Origin: Chrysomallon squamiferum | Taxonomy: Eukaryota; Mollusca; Gastropoda; Neomphalida; Peltospiridae | Direction of reading: 5' to 3' | DNA length: 64,000 bases | Assembly (NCBI GenBank): GCA_012295275.1 | Contig: CM022673.1 | Coordinates: forward strand, 1,038,105-1,102,104 | In this document: positions 19,230 to 29,396 of the stretch, one piece after another | How positions within the stretch are numbered: position 1 is the first letter of the stretch | How the letters are laid out: each line of letters begins with the position of its first letter | Made by a program: the position numbers and the translations under genes | Notes under the pieces: model-generated | Databases searched by the model: none | What the model saw: only the letters and a program-made list of their open reading frames with translations | Told to the model about the DNA's origin: nothing

Positions 19230-20746
19230 ACGCACAGACACACAAAAACAGAAGAAAAAAAAAAGCAAGATGCTTTTGGTAAACGGAGCCTTCGTGGTAT
19301 ATTTTGCATAAATGGAGGTCAAAATATTACTTTTTGACACAGGAATTATGTTAGTTTAAATACACAATTTTTAGTAATTTGAAAATTTTAATAAATAAAT
19401 GACGACAGAAATGCTGGTATGTTCTAAACAGAGGAGAGAAGAGACAAACTGAATCTAGACAACAGAGGTGATTGGTTTGTTTTTGGATGAGGAGCAAGAG
19501 TCTGTCTGTCTGTCTGTCTCTCGGTGTTAGTATGGATGTATATACGTAGTTTTCCAGTCTTCTTAAAACTAATTCTGTCTAGTCATTTTAAGCCTTTTTT
19601 TGTGTGTGTTTTCTTGGTATATTTTTTGCGAAACGGAAGTATTATTAAATCGAATTTTTGTTTTACTTTTGTACATATATGGATATAAACAAATAAATTT
19701 CTAATAATTACCGATATTAGCTTTTTTGTTTATTTTCGTAAGCGAAGTTATCATCATCATCACTATTGTCATCATCAAAGTAATCAGTTGTTTGGTACAA
19801 ATAAGTAACTTTTACCTGCATATTGTCATACAGAACACTTACAAACACGTGTTAAATTTAGAAAGGAATGAAACAAATTTACGGTAGGGTACATGATGGC
19901 GTTATTTCATAAGTGGATGTTGTTTATGAATTTATTTCAAGAGATATTTTCTTATGAAATTTGAATTTGACAGTTGCCTTTCAGAATACAAATCACTATC
20001 CATTTACCTTCATTTCCTATCTTTCTGCTATAATGTTTTGTTGTTGTTGTTGTTGTATATATTTACGAATTTATTCGCTTATTTTCTTTTTGTCTGTAAA
20101 TTAGTGGATTCAGTGAAAGCAATATTTTAAAATACAGACATAAATTTCTGAAGCAGATGCAGAGATAATAACAATTTAGTATTCAGAGGTTATAACAGTA
20201 ACAAATAAAATAAAAAAAAATAAAAATAATAATAACTGTATAACGTAAAAACAATAAAAAAATAAAATAAAGTTTTAAAAATTTAAAAAAAAAATGATTA
20301 AAAATACATTATTTTCTTTTCTTTTATACTGTTTTGTTTTGTTATTTTCTATTTATTTATTTAATTATTTATTTATATATTTATATTTAATATTTTTTTA
20401 TATTCTTTCCAGTATTATAATCTTTATTCAATAACGCGAAAACAAAATGACAAACTTTACTTAGTGTAACAGTTAAAAAAAAAAAAAAAAAATCGGTATG
20501 AACTTGAAAATTAATTATAAAGTTAAATTCTCACTTAAATAAGAAAAAAAAAAATAAATAAATAAAAATAATAATAATAATAAAAATAAAAATAATGGTT
20601 TTCACTGAATAGTATTAGTTTTTGTAATTTACATATGACGGAAATATTTTTAATAAGTCGTTTTAACTTAGAAAAAAGTGGAAATTTAAATTCCTGTTTA
20701 ATTGGAACTAGTGAAAAAAAAAAAAAAAATAAATAAAATAAAATAA

Positions 20747-20799
<53 letters not shown>

Positions 20800-20892
20800 C
20801 AACAACAATAACAATAAGGAACATTTTTTTAACTTCTGAAAATCAACAGAAAACTACGATTTGAAAACAAATTCAAAGATCAAGCGACCTAC
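18749..20892. other. Probable 5' UTR intron of the peptide gene
   Basis: No coding sequence is supported. It contains a poly(A) run at about 19201-19228, a TCTG repeat near 19501-19520, a (GTT)n run near 20038-20056, and A-rich plus (AAT)n DNA from 20190 to 20815. Confidence 0.5.
20748..20815. repeat. (AAT)n microsatellite
   Basis: About 16 AAT units passing into AAC units, preceded by an AAAAT run. Confidence 0.95.
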
Positions 20893-21285
20893 CTTTTGCG
20901 GTGACTTCCCGTCTGGTACTGTCTCTAATTCACCCGTTGTATTGCAAAGGACGACTCTGACGACTTCTGCGTCTTTTATCAACGACGTCGTCAGTCTGAG
21001 GGTCTCGTGTTGCCGAGATCAAGTTCCAGCTGTTCATACGACCACCTTCATTGTTTGTGCGATATCGTCTCAAAATATTTGTGACCAGTATTGTTTTAAG
21101 TGTAATGCTTGCTCCCAAAAGACCAGGATTATAACTTTTATGAAGATATTTTGCTTTCAAACTGGAAGCCAAAGAGTCGGCTAATTGTTCCATAAGCGAC
21201 GAAAACTTGTTGAAATGTGTGCCTAATGTCACTGAAATCACCGGGGATTTCGGATTTCCAGCGCGACGGAGGCGGTAAGCTTTTA
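20893..21285 (-). other. Candidate first exon of the peptide gene, with an upstream ORF
   Basis: The stretch is clearly GC-richer than its flanks. It lies about 30 bases downstream of a minus-strand TATAAAA and ends at a good donor (GCAAAAG then GTAGGT, GT at 20892-20891). Together these look like a first exon that could splice to the acceptor at 18748. It contains a minus-strand open frame of about 87 codons beginning MEQLADSLASSL and ending in the basic, Arg-rich KRRRSRQSRPLQYNG near 20930. I recognise no family in this frame. It could be an upstream ORF or a separate small gene. The exon's 5' edge is assumed from the TATA spacing. Confidence 0.4.
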
Positions 21286-21310
21286 GACAGATTGTTACTT
21301 AGAGGGTGAA

Positions 21311-21317
21311 TTTTATA
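21311..21317 (-). promoter_or_regulatory. TATA box (TATAAAA), minus strand
   Basis: TATAAAA followed by TTCACCC is followed about 30 bases later by the GC-richer candidate first exon. It is a plausible core promoter for the transcript running into the secreted peptide gene. Confidence 0.45.
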
Positions 21318-21666
21318 CCACAGCGTCGCGTTGCATATTTTGGCCATTACTGTTCACGACAAATACATTAATCAGAATTTTTTAAATTCACAAAAATACT
21401 GAGACTGAAGTAAAATCGTCTAGAATTATAAATGAACCAATTAAAGGTGGTCTTCACTTTTGCAATAATCTAACTTTTAACACTATTCCTGAACAAAGAT
21501 GATATCAGCTATCGTCTGACATCAACAGTATTCTGAATGACGAAATGTATTAATTACCACCTTAGTCGTACACTTTTCGTTACTTAAAAAAAAACAAAAA
21601 AAAAACACTTTCTCCTGAACTGTAAAGTCAAACATTTGGAGTCTGCTCATTCGAGTGTGTATGTGT

Positions 21667-21792
<126 letters not shown>

Positions 21793-22315
21793 AATAGTAA
21801 GTAAAGGGTAGAGAGAAAGACAAAGAGACAGGGAGAGAGAGAATGGGAAAAATCAGTTCCATTAAAATTCAAATAGTTTATTAAAAAGTAATCTCTTCTG
21901 GCTAAAAGGATTATTGAGCGTTATTTGTCACTGTCTCAGTGACCTGACAAAAAATCAGCTTAAAAGAAAACATATACATAGCAGTAATATGGAAATATTA
22001 AATAATATACACATACATGCACACATATACAGATATATACATATAATGTATATATGTATATATAATCTATACATATATCTATTATCTAATCAATCTATCT
22101 ATTAAAAAATGTAATGACCATTTGGAGACTGGTATAATTCAAACAATTTGCAAACAGACATAATGAGAAATAATGACTGTAAAATACTCCAGTCAGATAA
22201 ATAAAATATTTGTGTTTATAATATTGTTTCTATTTTATTTTTGTTCCAGAACAAAATAGAATTAACCATGGACGATCAACTGGTAGATATTATAAATAAG
22301 TCTCAACTTCATTGT

Positions 22316-22417
<102 letters not shown>

Positions 22418-22492
22418 GCAAAAACTATTCTCGTGCAAATATGGAAATACAGCAAGCCAACAAAAACATAAACAAATACATTTTAACAGAGG

Positions 22493-22498
22493 TTTATT
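22493..22498 (-). promoter_or_regulatory. Polyadenylation signal AATAAA of the lectin gene
   Basis: A minus-strand AATAAA lies about 34 bases beyond the lectin stop codon at 22532. Another AATAAA overlaps the stop region itself. Confidence 0.5.
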
Positions 22499-22806
22499 TC
22501 TGAAAAAAAACCCCTAAGCAAAACCAAAGAATCATGGTTTTATTTCACAGATGAAGTAGTTCTTCACAGTGCAGACGACGTCTTCCCACTGGTAGTTGAG
22601 GATGCTGCTCATTCCCAGACAGTGTTGCAGTACGCGATGCGACTGTGGTCGACCTGGAGCCCAGTTGCGATACCTCATGTGATGATCACTTCTGTCAACC
22701 CATTTCCAGATGTTTTCAACTGCCAGGTCGCTGCCTCCCAGATAGTACGTGGCATCTGTCAAACAGAATCAAATAATAAGTAAAAGTTAGAGTCTTGGAC
22801 ATTTAA

Positions 22807-22880
22807 AATAATAATAATAATAATAATAATATTAATATTAATAATAATAATAATAATAATAATAATCATAATAATCATAA
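22807..22880. repeat. (AAT)n microsatellite, lectin intron 5
   Basis: AAT/AATAAT repeats with a few ATT and CAT variants lie just upstream of the last lectin exon on the minus strand. Confidence 0.9.
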
Positions 22881-23297
22881 TAATAATAAATGTTTTATGA
22901 AAGAATAAAAAGTAGATATAGTTTTCATTTGTGAATGATCATGATGATGATAATAAGATCAATAAAAAGGATTATAATGTAACACCAATAGCAATAAAAT
23001 TACAATCTTCATCAGTAGTAGTAGTAGTAGTAGTAATAGCATTAGTAGCAGCAGTAGCAGCAGTAGTAGCAGTAGTAGTTTTACAAACAACGAGGTGACA
23101 GTGTGAGAGCTCTTGATGATAAAAAATGATACAAACTTTTCCTAACGTGCCTGCTGAGATGACCACTCAAAAAGTTATTTTTAATTCTATTGTCCACCAC
23201 AGCCAGATCTCCGCCCAGCAATTTACAGTAATCCTAAACATAACAGAAAGAGAAAAACATTTTAAACAAGCAGCTAGATAGTGTAACAATAACAATT

Positions 23298-23317
23298 TAA
23301 AATAATAATAATAATAA

Positions 23318-23360
<43 letters not shown>

Positions 23361-23366
23361 TAATAA
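23298..23366. repeat. (AAT)n microsatellite, lectin intron 4
   Basis: An uninterrupted to lightly interrupted AAT run in the intron between the two central C-type lectin exons. Confidence 0.9.
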
Positions 23367-23927
23367 CCTGTGCTTAAACTTCATGTTATGTAAACTTTAA
23401 GTCAAAACTGGATCGTAGCAGTAAATATGTAACGAAAATGATTTTACTGTTTCCTTTAATGTAATTAAAGGATAAAAAATATAAAAAAATAAAAATAAAT
23501 TCTATGGAACGCATGTAGCATATGTCTTCTGTTATTATATCACTGGACAGTCAGTATCTTTTAATATATACTAAAATATGTTTAACTCTAAAGCATATAT
23601 AGATTCATCCATAACTGTCCAGCCATGCACTTTACAAAATGCTTAAAGTCATTTGGAAATTATAAATTATAACCCAACCTAATACTTTTATTCATATTCA
23701 CACACATTAATATCCCTGATAATTGTTAATACTGAAATGTTGGGATACTTCGATGAACAATCAGTAATTCATTCGAACTCCATGTCAGTCAAGTTTCAGA
23801 AATAATAATTTTGTTATCGTAATGTTTGTAAAAAAAAATAATAATAATAAATACAATTTTTTTTTTTTTTTTTTTTAAATATATAATTTTTTTAAAAAAA
23901 TACCCGAGCGTTGATCCACGAAGTAGT

Positions 23928-23930
23928 CTA
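23928..23930 (-). other. In-frame TAG in the C-type lectin exon
   Basis: The exon's phase is fixed by its acceptor at 23983, its donor at 23904 and the motifs on both sides (SCFWFST before, SWINAR after). In that phase the codon after the Thr of FST is TAG. A single base change from a sense codon such as CAG would explain it. Confidence 0.85.
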
Positions 23931-24779
23931 GGTGGAAAACCAGAAGCAAGATTTCAGGTTTCTAGTAAATCCTTTCGGACAGCCTGGAATTAAAAAAGGA
24001 AATATTAACTCCGGTTATTTAATAATTTCATTACGATGGCAATATTACATTAAAATCATTTTGATCATTTGTGTAAAGTATATCTGGCTATATTCCTAAA
24101 GGGGGCGCTGCATAATACATTTAGTTTGGCGAAACGTTAGTCGAGGCCATTTTATAATCTCATTATCTGACAAGTCCGTCGAGTTGTCACTTGATAATTT
24201 GAGGAATGCGGGGTCATTCTCTCGAATGAGTGTTACACTGGACAGGCCCTATAATCAGAATTTTTTACATTTACGTTTCTTTCAAAACATAGTTCAAATA
24301 TAATTCGAATTACCGCAAAATGATGAGCTTTCTTTATAGATTAAAATTTAACTTAGAATAGAGATTTCATATCATACGCTTGTTTTCCACTGGCGTCACT
24401 TTGACGTCGCAGAGTCCAATGTTGGTGCACGTCGCGGTAGTGGAATTTCTGTTGTTTGTGATTCTTAGAAACCTCCCCTTTACTGGCTCCTCGCAGCGAA
24501 CCGCAATGGTGGAACTCACTGTAACAGTTCCGCTGTGCTGGTAACAGAAGTGAGACTTTGCGCTCGATTTCACACTCGGATCTTCGTCATACACAGTGAT
24601 TAGGAAATCAAACAATTTTCCTACGAATGTACAAATAGATATACGAATAAAGTTTTCGTCAGACAAAGTAATAAGGAAATTAAACGGTACGAATGTACAT
24701 ATTACATAGTTGTTATTACAGATAATCTGGGAAATCGACAATTTTTCGAAACATTAAATTTTAATGCAATAACAACTTT

Positions 24780-25065
24780 ATAATAGAATAATATAATAAT
24801 GTAAGAACAATTTACAAATATAAAAACAATGTAAACGAATGTCATTATGACTTATACAGTATACGTAAAGAAAAAATTTCAGAAAAATTGTAGGCTGATT
24901 GGGTGAAGTTTGCAACATTAGGATGGTTATGGCTGCAATTGTAAAATTTGTATCCATGATGAAAAGTGGTTTGAGAGGGTTACCGTGATCGCGTGGAACA
25001 TGGCGGTCAATTCAAATTTGTATTTTATTATTAATTTGTTTTCACCTAGATTTCGTCCGTGAAAT
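24780..25065. repeat. Dispersed repeat, diverged copy (family A)
   Basis: This intron 2 stretch of the lectin gene resembles the inside of the terminal-inverted-repeat element at 38630-39058. Shared blocks in the same order are AACAATGTAAAC, TTGGGTGAAGTTTG, a GGATGG/GGAATGG TATGGNTGCA block and a CAAATTCAAATT-like block. The match is diverged and I see no clear terminal repeats in this copy. Confidence 0.5.
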
Positions 25066-25076
25066 GTTTATTTTTA

Positions 25077-25078
<2 letters not shown>

Positions 25079-25138
<60 letters not shown>
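25079..25138. repeat. (TTA)n microsatellite, lectin intron 2
   Basis: About 19 uninterrupted ATT units adjoin the donor of the F-type lectin exon. On the minus strand this creates an open frame with a poly-Ile tail that is not coding. Confidence 0.95.
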
Positions 25139-25139
<1 letters not shown>

Positions 25140-25499
25140 AATATAATAATATTTAATACCATGATCTGCTGTGGATATGGTAATCGTTCCAAGTTCGTAT
25201 GTTTTCTGAAGATCCACTTGCCACCAAGGCTGTTTCTTCCCAGAACATGCAGTAACAGCACAGAATACCCAGCTTGGTGTACTGTTTTCACCATCAACCG
25301 CTAGGAAGGGGTACATAATATAATACGAGGACTTGTATGTACCACTTTGTTTAGCTGGCTTCCAGAGAGCTACGTTCTTGAGAACTTCAGAAAATGAAAA
25401 AACAAAAAATTGATATTTATAATTAATATTATGACAAAAATAAGTTACAGAACAACCAGAAAGTTTCATTAAAACAACAAGTATTACTACAACATCGGT

Positions 25500-25660
25500 A
25501 ATAATAATAATAATAATAACAACAACAACAATAATACTAGTAATAATAAGTAGAAGAAGAAGAAGAACAACAATAATAATAGTAATAATAAGTAGAAGAA
25601 GAACAGCAACACCAACAAGAAAAAGAAGATCCAGAAAAACAACAACAACAACAATTTTAA
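25500..25660. repeat. Trinucleotide-rich tract (AAT/AAC/AGA), lectin intron 1
   Basis: Mixed AAT, AAC and AGA trinucleotides, partly a repeated AGTAATAATAAGTAGAAGAA block, lie between exon 1 and exon 2 of the lectin gene. They produce Leu/Phe-rich and Val-rich open frames that are not genes. Confidence 0.85.
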
Positions 25661-26030
25661 AAAGATAAAGAAATAATGATGATGACAGTAAATAAATAAA
25701 AAATAAATAAACAAAAAAGAAAAAGAAGAACGGACTCTGGTTCAGTATCACAACTTTGGCCTCAAGTATGAAAATAAGTTAAGTGAAATATTTGATTGTT
25801 TAGAATTTTCAAGATGGCCGACCAATCTTGAGATTTAGTTTATACTTCATTAAAAACAATATTAAATAATAATAGACTGTAAAAAAATTTATGAAAAGTA
25901 TTAAAATATTTAAATAAATAAATAAAAACTTCTAAATCAACCTGCTCCGCAGAAATGGACAGATAATAACAGTACCAGACCGAATTTCAAAAACATGTTT
26001 GAACCTGAAGTTGTCGTGGTTCGGAAATCG

Positions 26031-26433
26031 TCTCATTTTTATAGGAATATGGTAACAAAATTAATTAGAATTAATTTTCGAGCTTTCACTTTTTGTTTGC
26101 AACAGATGTCAACATATCAGTTACTTCGATAAAAGTGTTTTGGTCAACGTGTTGATAACAGGATGTCATTGTAACATTTGTTATACCATAAAATTAATAA
26201 CAACAACAGCAACAACAACTATAATAATTTATTTATTTTACTTCATTTTATTTACTTATTTTTATTTATATTATGTTTCATATTATTAATTAATTAATTA
26301 ATTTAGTTAATTAGTTAGTTGGTTATTTGTTAGTCTAGAACAAACAAAAAAACAATCATTAAGTAATTGTGCTGGGCAATATGATTATAAAATGTATAAA
26401 GAAATAAAAAATAATAATAATATACGTAAACTC
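26031..26433. repeat. Promoter block, copy 1 (lectin upstream region)
   Basis: About 400 bases from the TATA box upstream are repeated at 26808-27222 in the same orientation. The two copies differ by scattered substitutions and small indels. This copy ends in ACGTAAACTC, directly followed by SINE-like copy 1. Confidence 0.9.
26037..26043 (-). promoter_or_regulatory. TATA box of the lectin gene
   Basis: TATAAAA on the minus strand lies 41 bases upstream of the lectin ATG, leaving a 5' UTR of about 10-15 bases. The whole block upstream of it is duplicated at 26808-27222, TATA box included. Confidence 0.65.
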
Positions 26434-26807
26434 ACAAACCCCGCCAGATACCGCTGACAAAGCTTGAACGTATGGCACCCATTCGCCCGCACTCAAAAGG
26501 CGGACGACGTTACTGTTCGGTCATCAAGACAACATTAAAAAAAAGACTGCACACTAACCGATGGTAGTTATCGCTTCCCACGAAGCACGCCCGTTTTTTT
26601 TTTTTGTTTTTTTTGTCTTTCATCATTTTTGCGTGCACCTATTTTTTGTGGGAAAGCTGGCACTGACAAGTATGTAGATTACGATTTTGAACATTCTCTA
26701 ACTTATGAACATACACAACATTAACATTCGGGAACGCACTGGCGCAGGAGAAACCCTGTCAGATGCCGCTAACAAGACTCGAACCCATTCGCGCGCTCTC
26801 CGAAGGC
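26431..26807 (-). mobile_element. SINE-like element with two tRNA-like heads, copy 1
   Basis: Read on the minus strand, the element has two related GC-rich heads joined by a linker of about 200 bases. The left head contains GCGGGCGAATGGGTTCGAG, with a Pol III B-box-like GGTTCGAGTC at about 26776-26785, and CTTCGGA, which resembles a tRNA-Arg anticodon loop. The right head has the same backbone with a degraded B box (CGTTCAAGC). Both heads are followed by AGCGGNATCTGACNGGGTTT. It sits exactly between the two promoter copies and is truncated at the GAAGGC junction. SINE identity is inferred from the box motif and the copy number of two in this window. Confidence 0.6.
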
Positions 26808-27222
26808 TCTCATTTTTATAGGAATATGGTAACAAAATTAATTAGTATTAATTTTCGTGCTTTCACTTTTTGTTTGCAACAGATGTCAAAATATCAGTTA
26901 CTTTGATAAACGTGTTTTGATCAACGTGTTGATAACAGGATGTCATCGTAACATTTGTTATACCATAAAATTAATAACAACAACAGCAACAACAAGATAT
27001 AATAATTTATTTATTTATTTATTTTACTTTATTTTATTTACTTATTTTTATTTATATTATGTTTCATATTATTAATTCATTAATTAATTTAGTTAATTAG
27101 TTAGTTGGTTATTTGTCAGTCTAGAACAAAAAAAAAAAAACAATCATTAAGTAATTGTGACGGGCAATATGATGATAAAATGAATAAAGAAATAAAAAAT
27201 AATAATAATAAACGTAAACTCT
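26808..27222. repeat. Promoter block, copy 2
   Basis: This duplicate of the lectin upstream block begins TCTCATTTTTATAGG and ends ACGTAAACTC. It keeps TATAAAA at 26814-26820. After it the sequence continues TATTGTGTT, which is probably the original flank. Confidence 0.9.
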
Positions 27223-27445
27223 ATTGTGTTATTTTTTTATTATTTTTGTTTTTAGCTGGAAATTTTTATTTTTAATTGGAAAATCGTTCGTAACTAATGC
27301 AGAAAGAAAGAAAGTAAGAAAAGAAAGAAAAGAATTCCATCTGTCACTAAAAGTTAATGTAAATACTGTCTAAGTAATATCTGATTGGTTAAGCCTGCGC
27401 AGTCTATATCCGGATGTTACTGAGCACCATTGTATCAGTTACAAA

Positions 27446-27681
27446 ACAGTGATATAAATTCACATCTGGTTTAATCTTGCTGTTCAGTAGAGGGGAAATT
27501 GCATTGTCATTTAAAATAATATGATATTAATAGATAAAATCAAACTAAATTAATAAACACAGCAGATTCAGTTTGATTTTATCTATTAATATCATATTAT
27601 TTTAAAGGATGATGCAATTTCCCCTCTATTTAAATTACCTTGAACAGCAAGATTAAACCAGATGTGAATTTTTATCACTGT
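27446..27681. repeat. Long inverted repeat (hairpin)
   Basis: The left arm at 27446-27546 and right arm at 27570-27681 are near-perfect reverse complements around a 23-base loop. The right arm carries one extra block of about 11 bases (near GGTAATTTAAA) and a few mismatches. Arm content includes ACATCTGGTTTAATCTTGC and AGAGGGGAAATTGCAT. It may be a foldback/MITE-type element or a double-stranded RNA source. No coding sequence is present. Confidence 0.9.
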
Positions 27682-27997
27682 GTTGAACGTTGAAAATGAT
27701 TGTCTTTACAAGTGCATTGTCAAGTAAAGATAGAAGGGAAATATTTTTGTTGAATTTCACCTAGTTTTCGATTTTTCGCCTTATCCAAAACAAAACGATA
27801 AAGTTAAATTACTAGTATGATTTATTAAATTATGTCATTTATCTCCTCTGTTTATTCTCAACAAACAATGACCGCGTTTGCGTGGGTGCGTGTTTGTGTG
27901 TACATATTTAGTGTAGGAGTGAATGTTCTCTGTCTTATGTACGTCTGATTAGACACCGCATATAGGCAATATCTGGAGGACAAAGTCCAATCACGAA

Positions 27998-28397
27998 CTC
28001 ACAAACCCCGTCAGATACCGCTGACAAAGCTTGAACGTATGGCACCCATTCGCCCGCACTCAAAAGGCGGACGACGTTACTGTTCGGTCATCAAGACAAC
28101 ATTAAAGAAAAGACTGCACAGTAACCGATGGTAGTCATCGCTTCCCACGAAGCACGCCCGTTTTTTCTTTTTTTTTGTCTTTCGTCATTTTTGCGTGCAC
28201 CTATTTTTTGTGGGAAAGCTGGCACTGGCAAGTATGTAGATTACGATTTTGAACATTCTCTAACTTATGAACATACACAACATTAACATTCGGGAACGCA
28301 CTGGCGCAGGAGAAACCCTGTCAGATGCCGCTAACAAGACTCGAACCCATTCGCCCATTCGCCCGCTCTCCGAAGGCGGACGACGTTACTGTTCGAC
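27998..28397 (-). mobile_element. SINE-like element with two tRNA-like heads, copy 2
   Basis: This is nearly identical to copy 1 at 26431-26807, with only a handful of substitutions by eye. It keeps an extra GGCGGACGACGTTACTGTTCG segment at its right edge that copy 1 lacks, and a short internal duplication of CCATTCGC. The B-box-like motif lies at about 28340-28348 on the minus strand. The 183-codon plus-strand frame starting at 28267 is an artefact of this element and the TATG repeat. Confidence 0.6.
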
Positions 28398-28428
28398 AAC
28401 AAAACGTGCCTACGTATTGTGTATTTAT

Positions 28429-28500
28429 ATGTATGTATATGTATGTATGTATGTATGTATGGATGTATGGATGTATGTGTGTATGTATGTATGTATGTTT
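28429..28500. repeat. (TATG)n microsatellite
   Basis: TATG units with GGATG variants directly follow SINE-like copy 2. Confidence 0.9.
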
Positions 28501-28688
28501 GTATCTATAGTCGTATATATATGTACATATTTATCTGTATGTATTGATTTTACAGTAATTGCTTCTGGGCTCATGAAAAGAAAAAAAAGAAAAAAAGAAG
28601 AAAGAAACAAAATAAATAAATGTATCACAGAAGCGAACAATAATATTATTTTATTTACTGATAATTATAAGAATAGTTTAATGGAAAA

Positions 28689-29396
28689 GACTTACGAGTT
28701 TAATTCGTTCCGTGACCGAGCTCGTATTTCAGTTTGCTCGTATATTAAATTAATTGAAATATCATTAATCAGTTCCAGTCGCCCCAAAAGCACCCCTTTT
28801 TTTTTTTTTTTTTTGTAACATGTTTTTAAATAAGAAAAATGTATTTATAAATGACAAATATTGTATAAAAAACAAAATGAAAGAGAAAGTAAAGAAATAA
28901 ATTGGTTTTGTAAAGTTATTTATCTTGGAGATCAGACGCTTCAGTATGGTACATATCGCTTCAGCTTCAGTATGGTACATATCGTAGAAGCAATATGTTC
29001 GTACTGCCCAGCCAAGTCGACTACGTGAACGCCTCGTTCATTTTTTTCTGTGAATTCAAGCTTTAATTCAATGGACATCATCCGCTTCTTCTTCTCAGCA
29101 CTGACATTTGCACTCACTTTCTTAGGATCCATTGTCAGAAAAACGAAATTTGGCAAAATACTGCACAAAACGCGAGCACAACACAACAGAGATACTTAAC
29201 CACGTGAAGTAAAAGAGTGAGACGCGGGACGCTGACCGAATATTGTGTTGTTCGTTGCGCCAACTAGCGGCGGCGTGTCTGAAGCTTGCTCGTAACTCGG
29301 AATTTGACTCGCATCTCAAAGGACAAATCGACCGGGCGACTGGTCGTAACTCGGAAAACTCGTAAGTTGGAGCACTCGTAAGTCGAGGTACCACTG
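28689..29396 (-). mobile_element. Internally deleted Tigger/pogo-like DNA transposon
   Basis: The right end carries CAGTGGTACCTCGACTTACG read inward on the minus strand and is followed by TA, the expected target dinucleotide. The left end carries an imperfect inverted copy from GACTTACGAG at 28689, with its outermost bases changed. Inside is the start of a transposase (29132 leftward), described below. Most of the transposase is missing, so the element cannot move by itself. Confidence 0.75.
28941..29132 (-). pseudogene. Truncated Tigger-like transposase N-terminus
   Basis: From an ATG at 29132 the frame reads MDPKKVSANVSAEKKKRMM, then ELKLEFTEKNERGVHVVDLA and ASTICTILK. This is the N-terminal CENP-B/Psq-type helix-turn-helix DNA-binding start of Tigger/pogo transposases. 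It runs about 60 codons and stops at 28941, right after a short repeat (CTTCAGTATGGTACATATCG twice). The rest of the DNA-binding region and the DDE catalytic domain are absent. Confidence 0.75.

Larger units (their letters stand above)
22532..25996 (-). pseudogene. Secreted F-type/C-type lectin gene with in-frame stop (6 exons)
   Basis: Minus-strand exons are 25942-25996, 25160-25384, 24378-24620, 23904-23983, 23137-23233 and 22532-22755. All are GT-AG with phases 1,1,1,0,1, giving 307 codons. Exon 1 is a signal peptide (MFLKFGLVLLLSVHFCGA). Exons 2-3 form one F-type lectin (fucolectin/F5-8-like) domain: NVALWKPAKQSGTY, FLAVDG, PWWQVDLQKTYELGTITI, then GRFLRITN and IGLCDVKV. The usual RGD...R fucose signature is degenerate (TADHGGK). 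Exons 4-6 form a C-type lectin domain: CPKGF, SCFWFST, SWINAR, YCKLLGGDLAVV, YYLGGSD, YRNWAP, WEDVVC, FICE. The Ca-dependent EPN/QPD and WND motifs are replaced by PGRPQ and WED. A TAG at 23928-23930 (codon 193) would cut the protein to 192 residues, removing most of the C-type domain. It is therefore a null allele, a recent pseudogene, an F-lectin-only product or a base error. The role would be carbohydrate or non-self recognition outside the cell. Confidence 0.85.

Noticed and set aside
25074-25751. 225-codon minus-strand open frame
   Set aside because: Only 25160-25384 is a real exon (F-type lectin domain). The N-terminal Leu/Val/Ile part and the C-terminal poly-Ile are translations of trinucleotide repeats.
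28267-28818. 183-codon plus-strand open frame
   Set aside because: It runs through SINE-like copy 2, a TATG microsatellite and the end of the Tigger-like element, and its Tyr/Val/Cys run is repeat translation.
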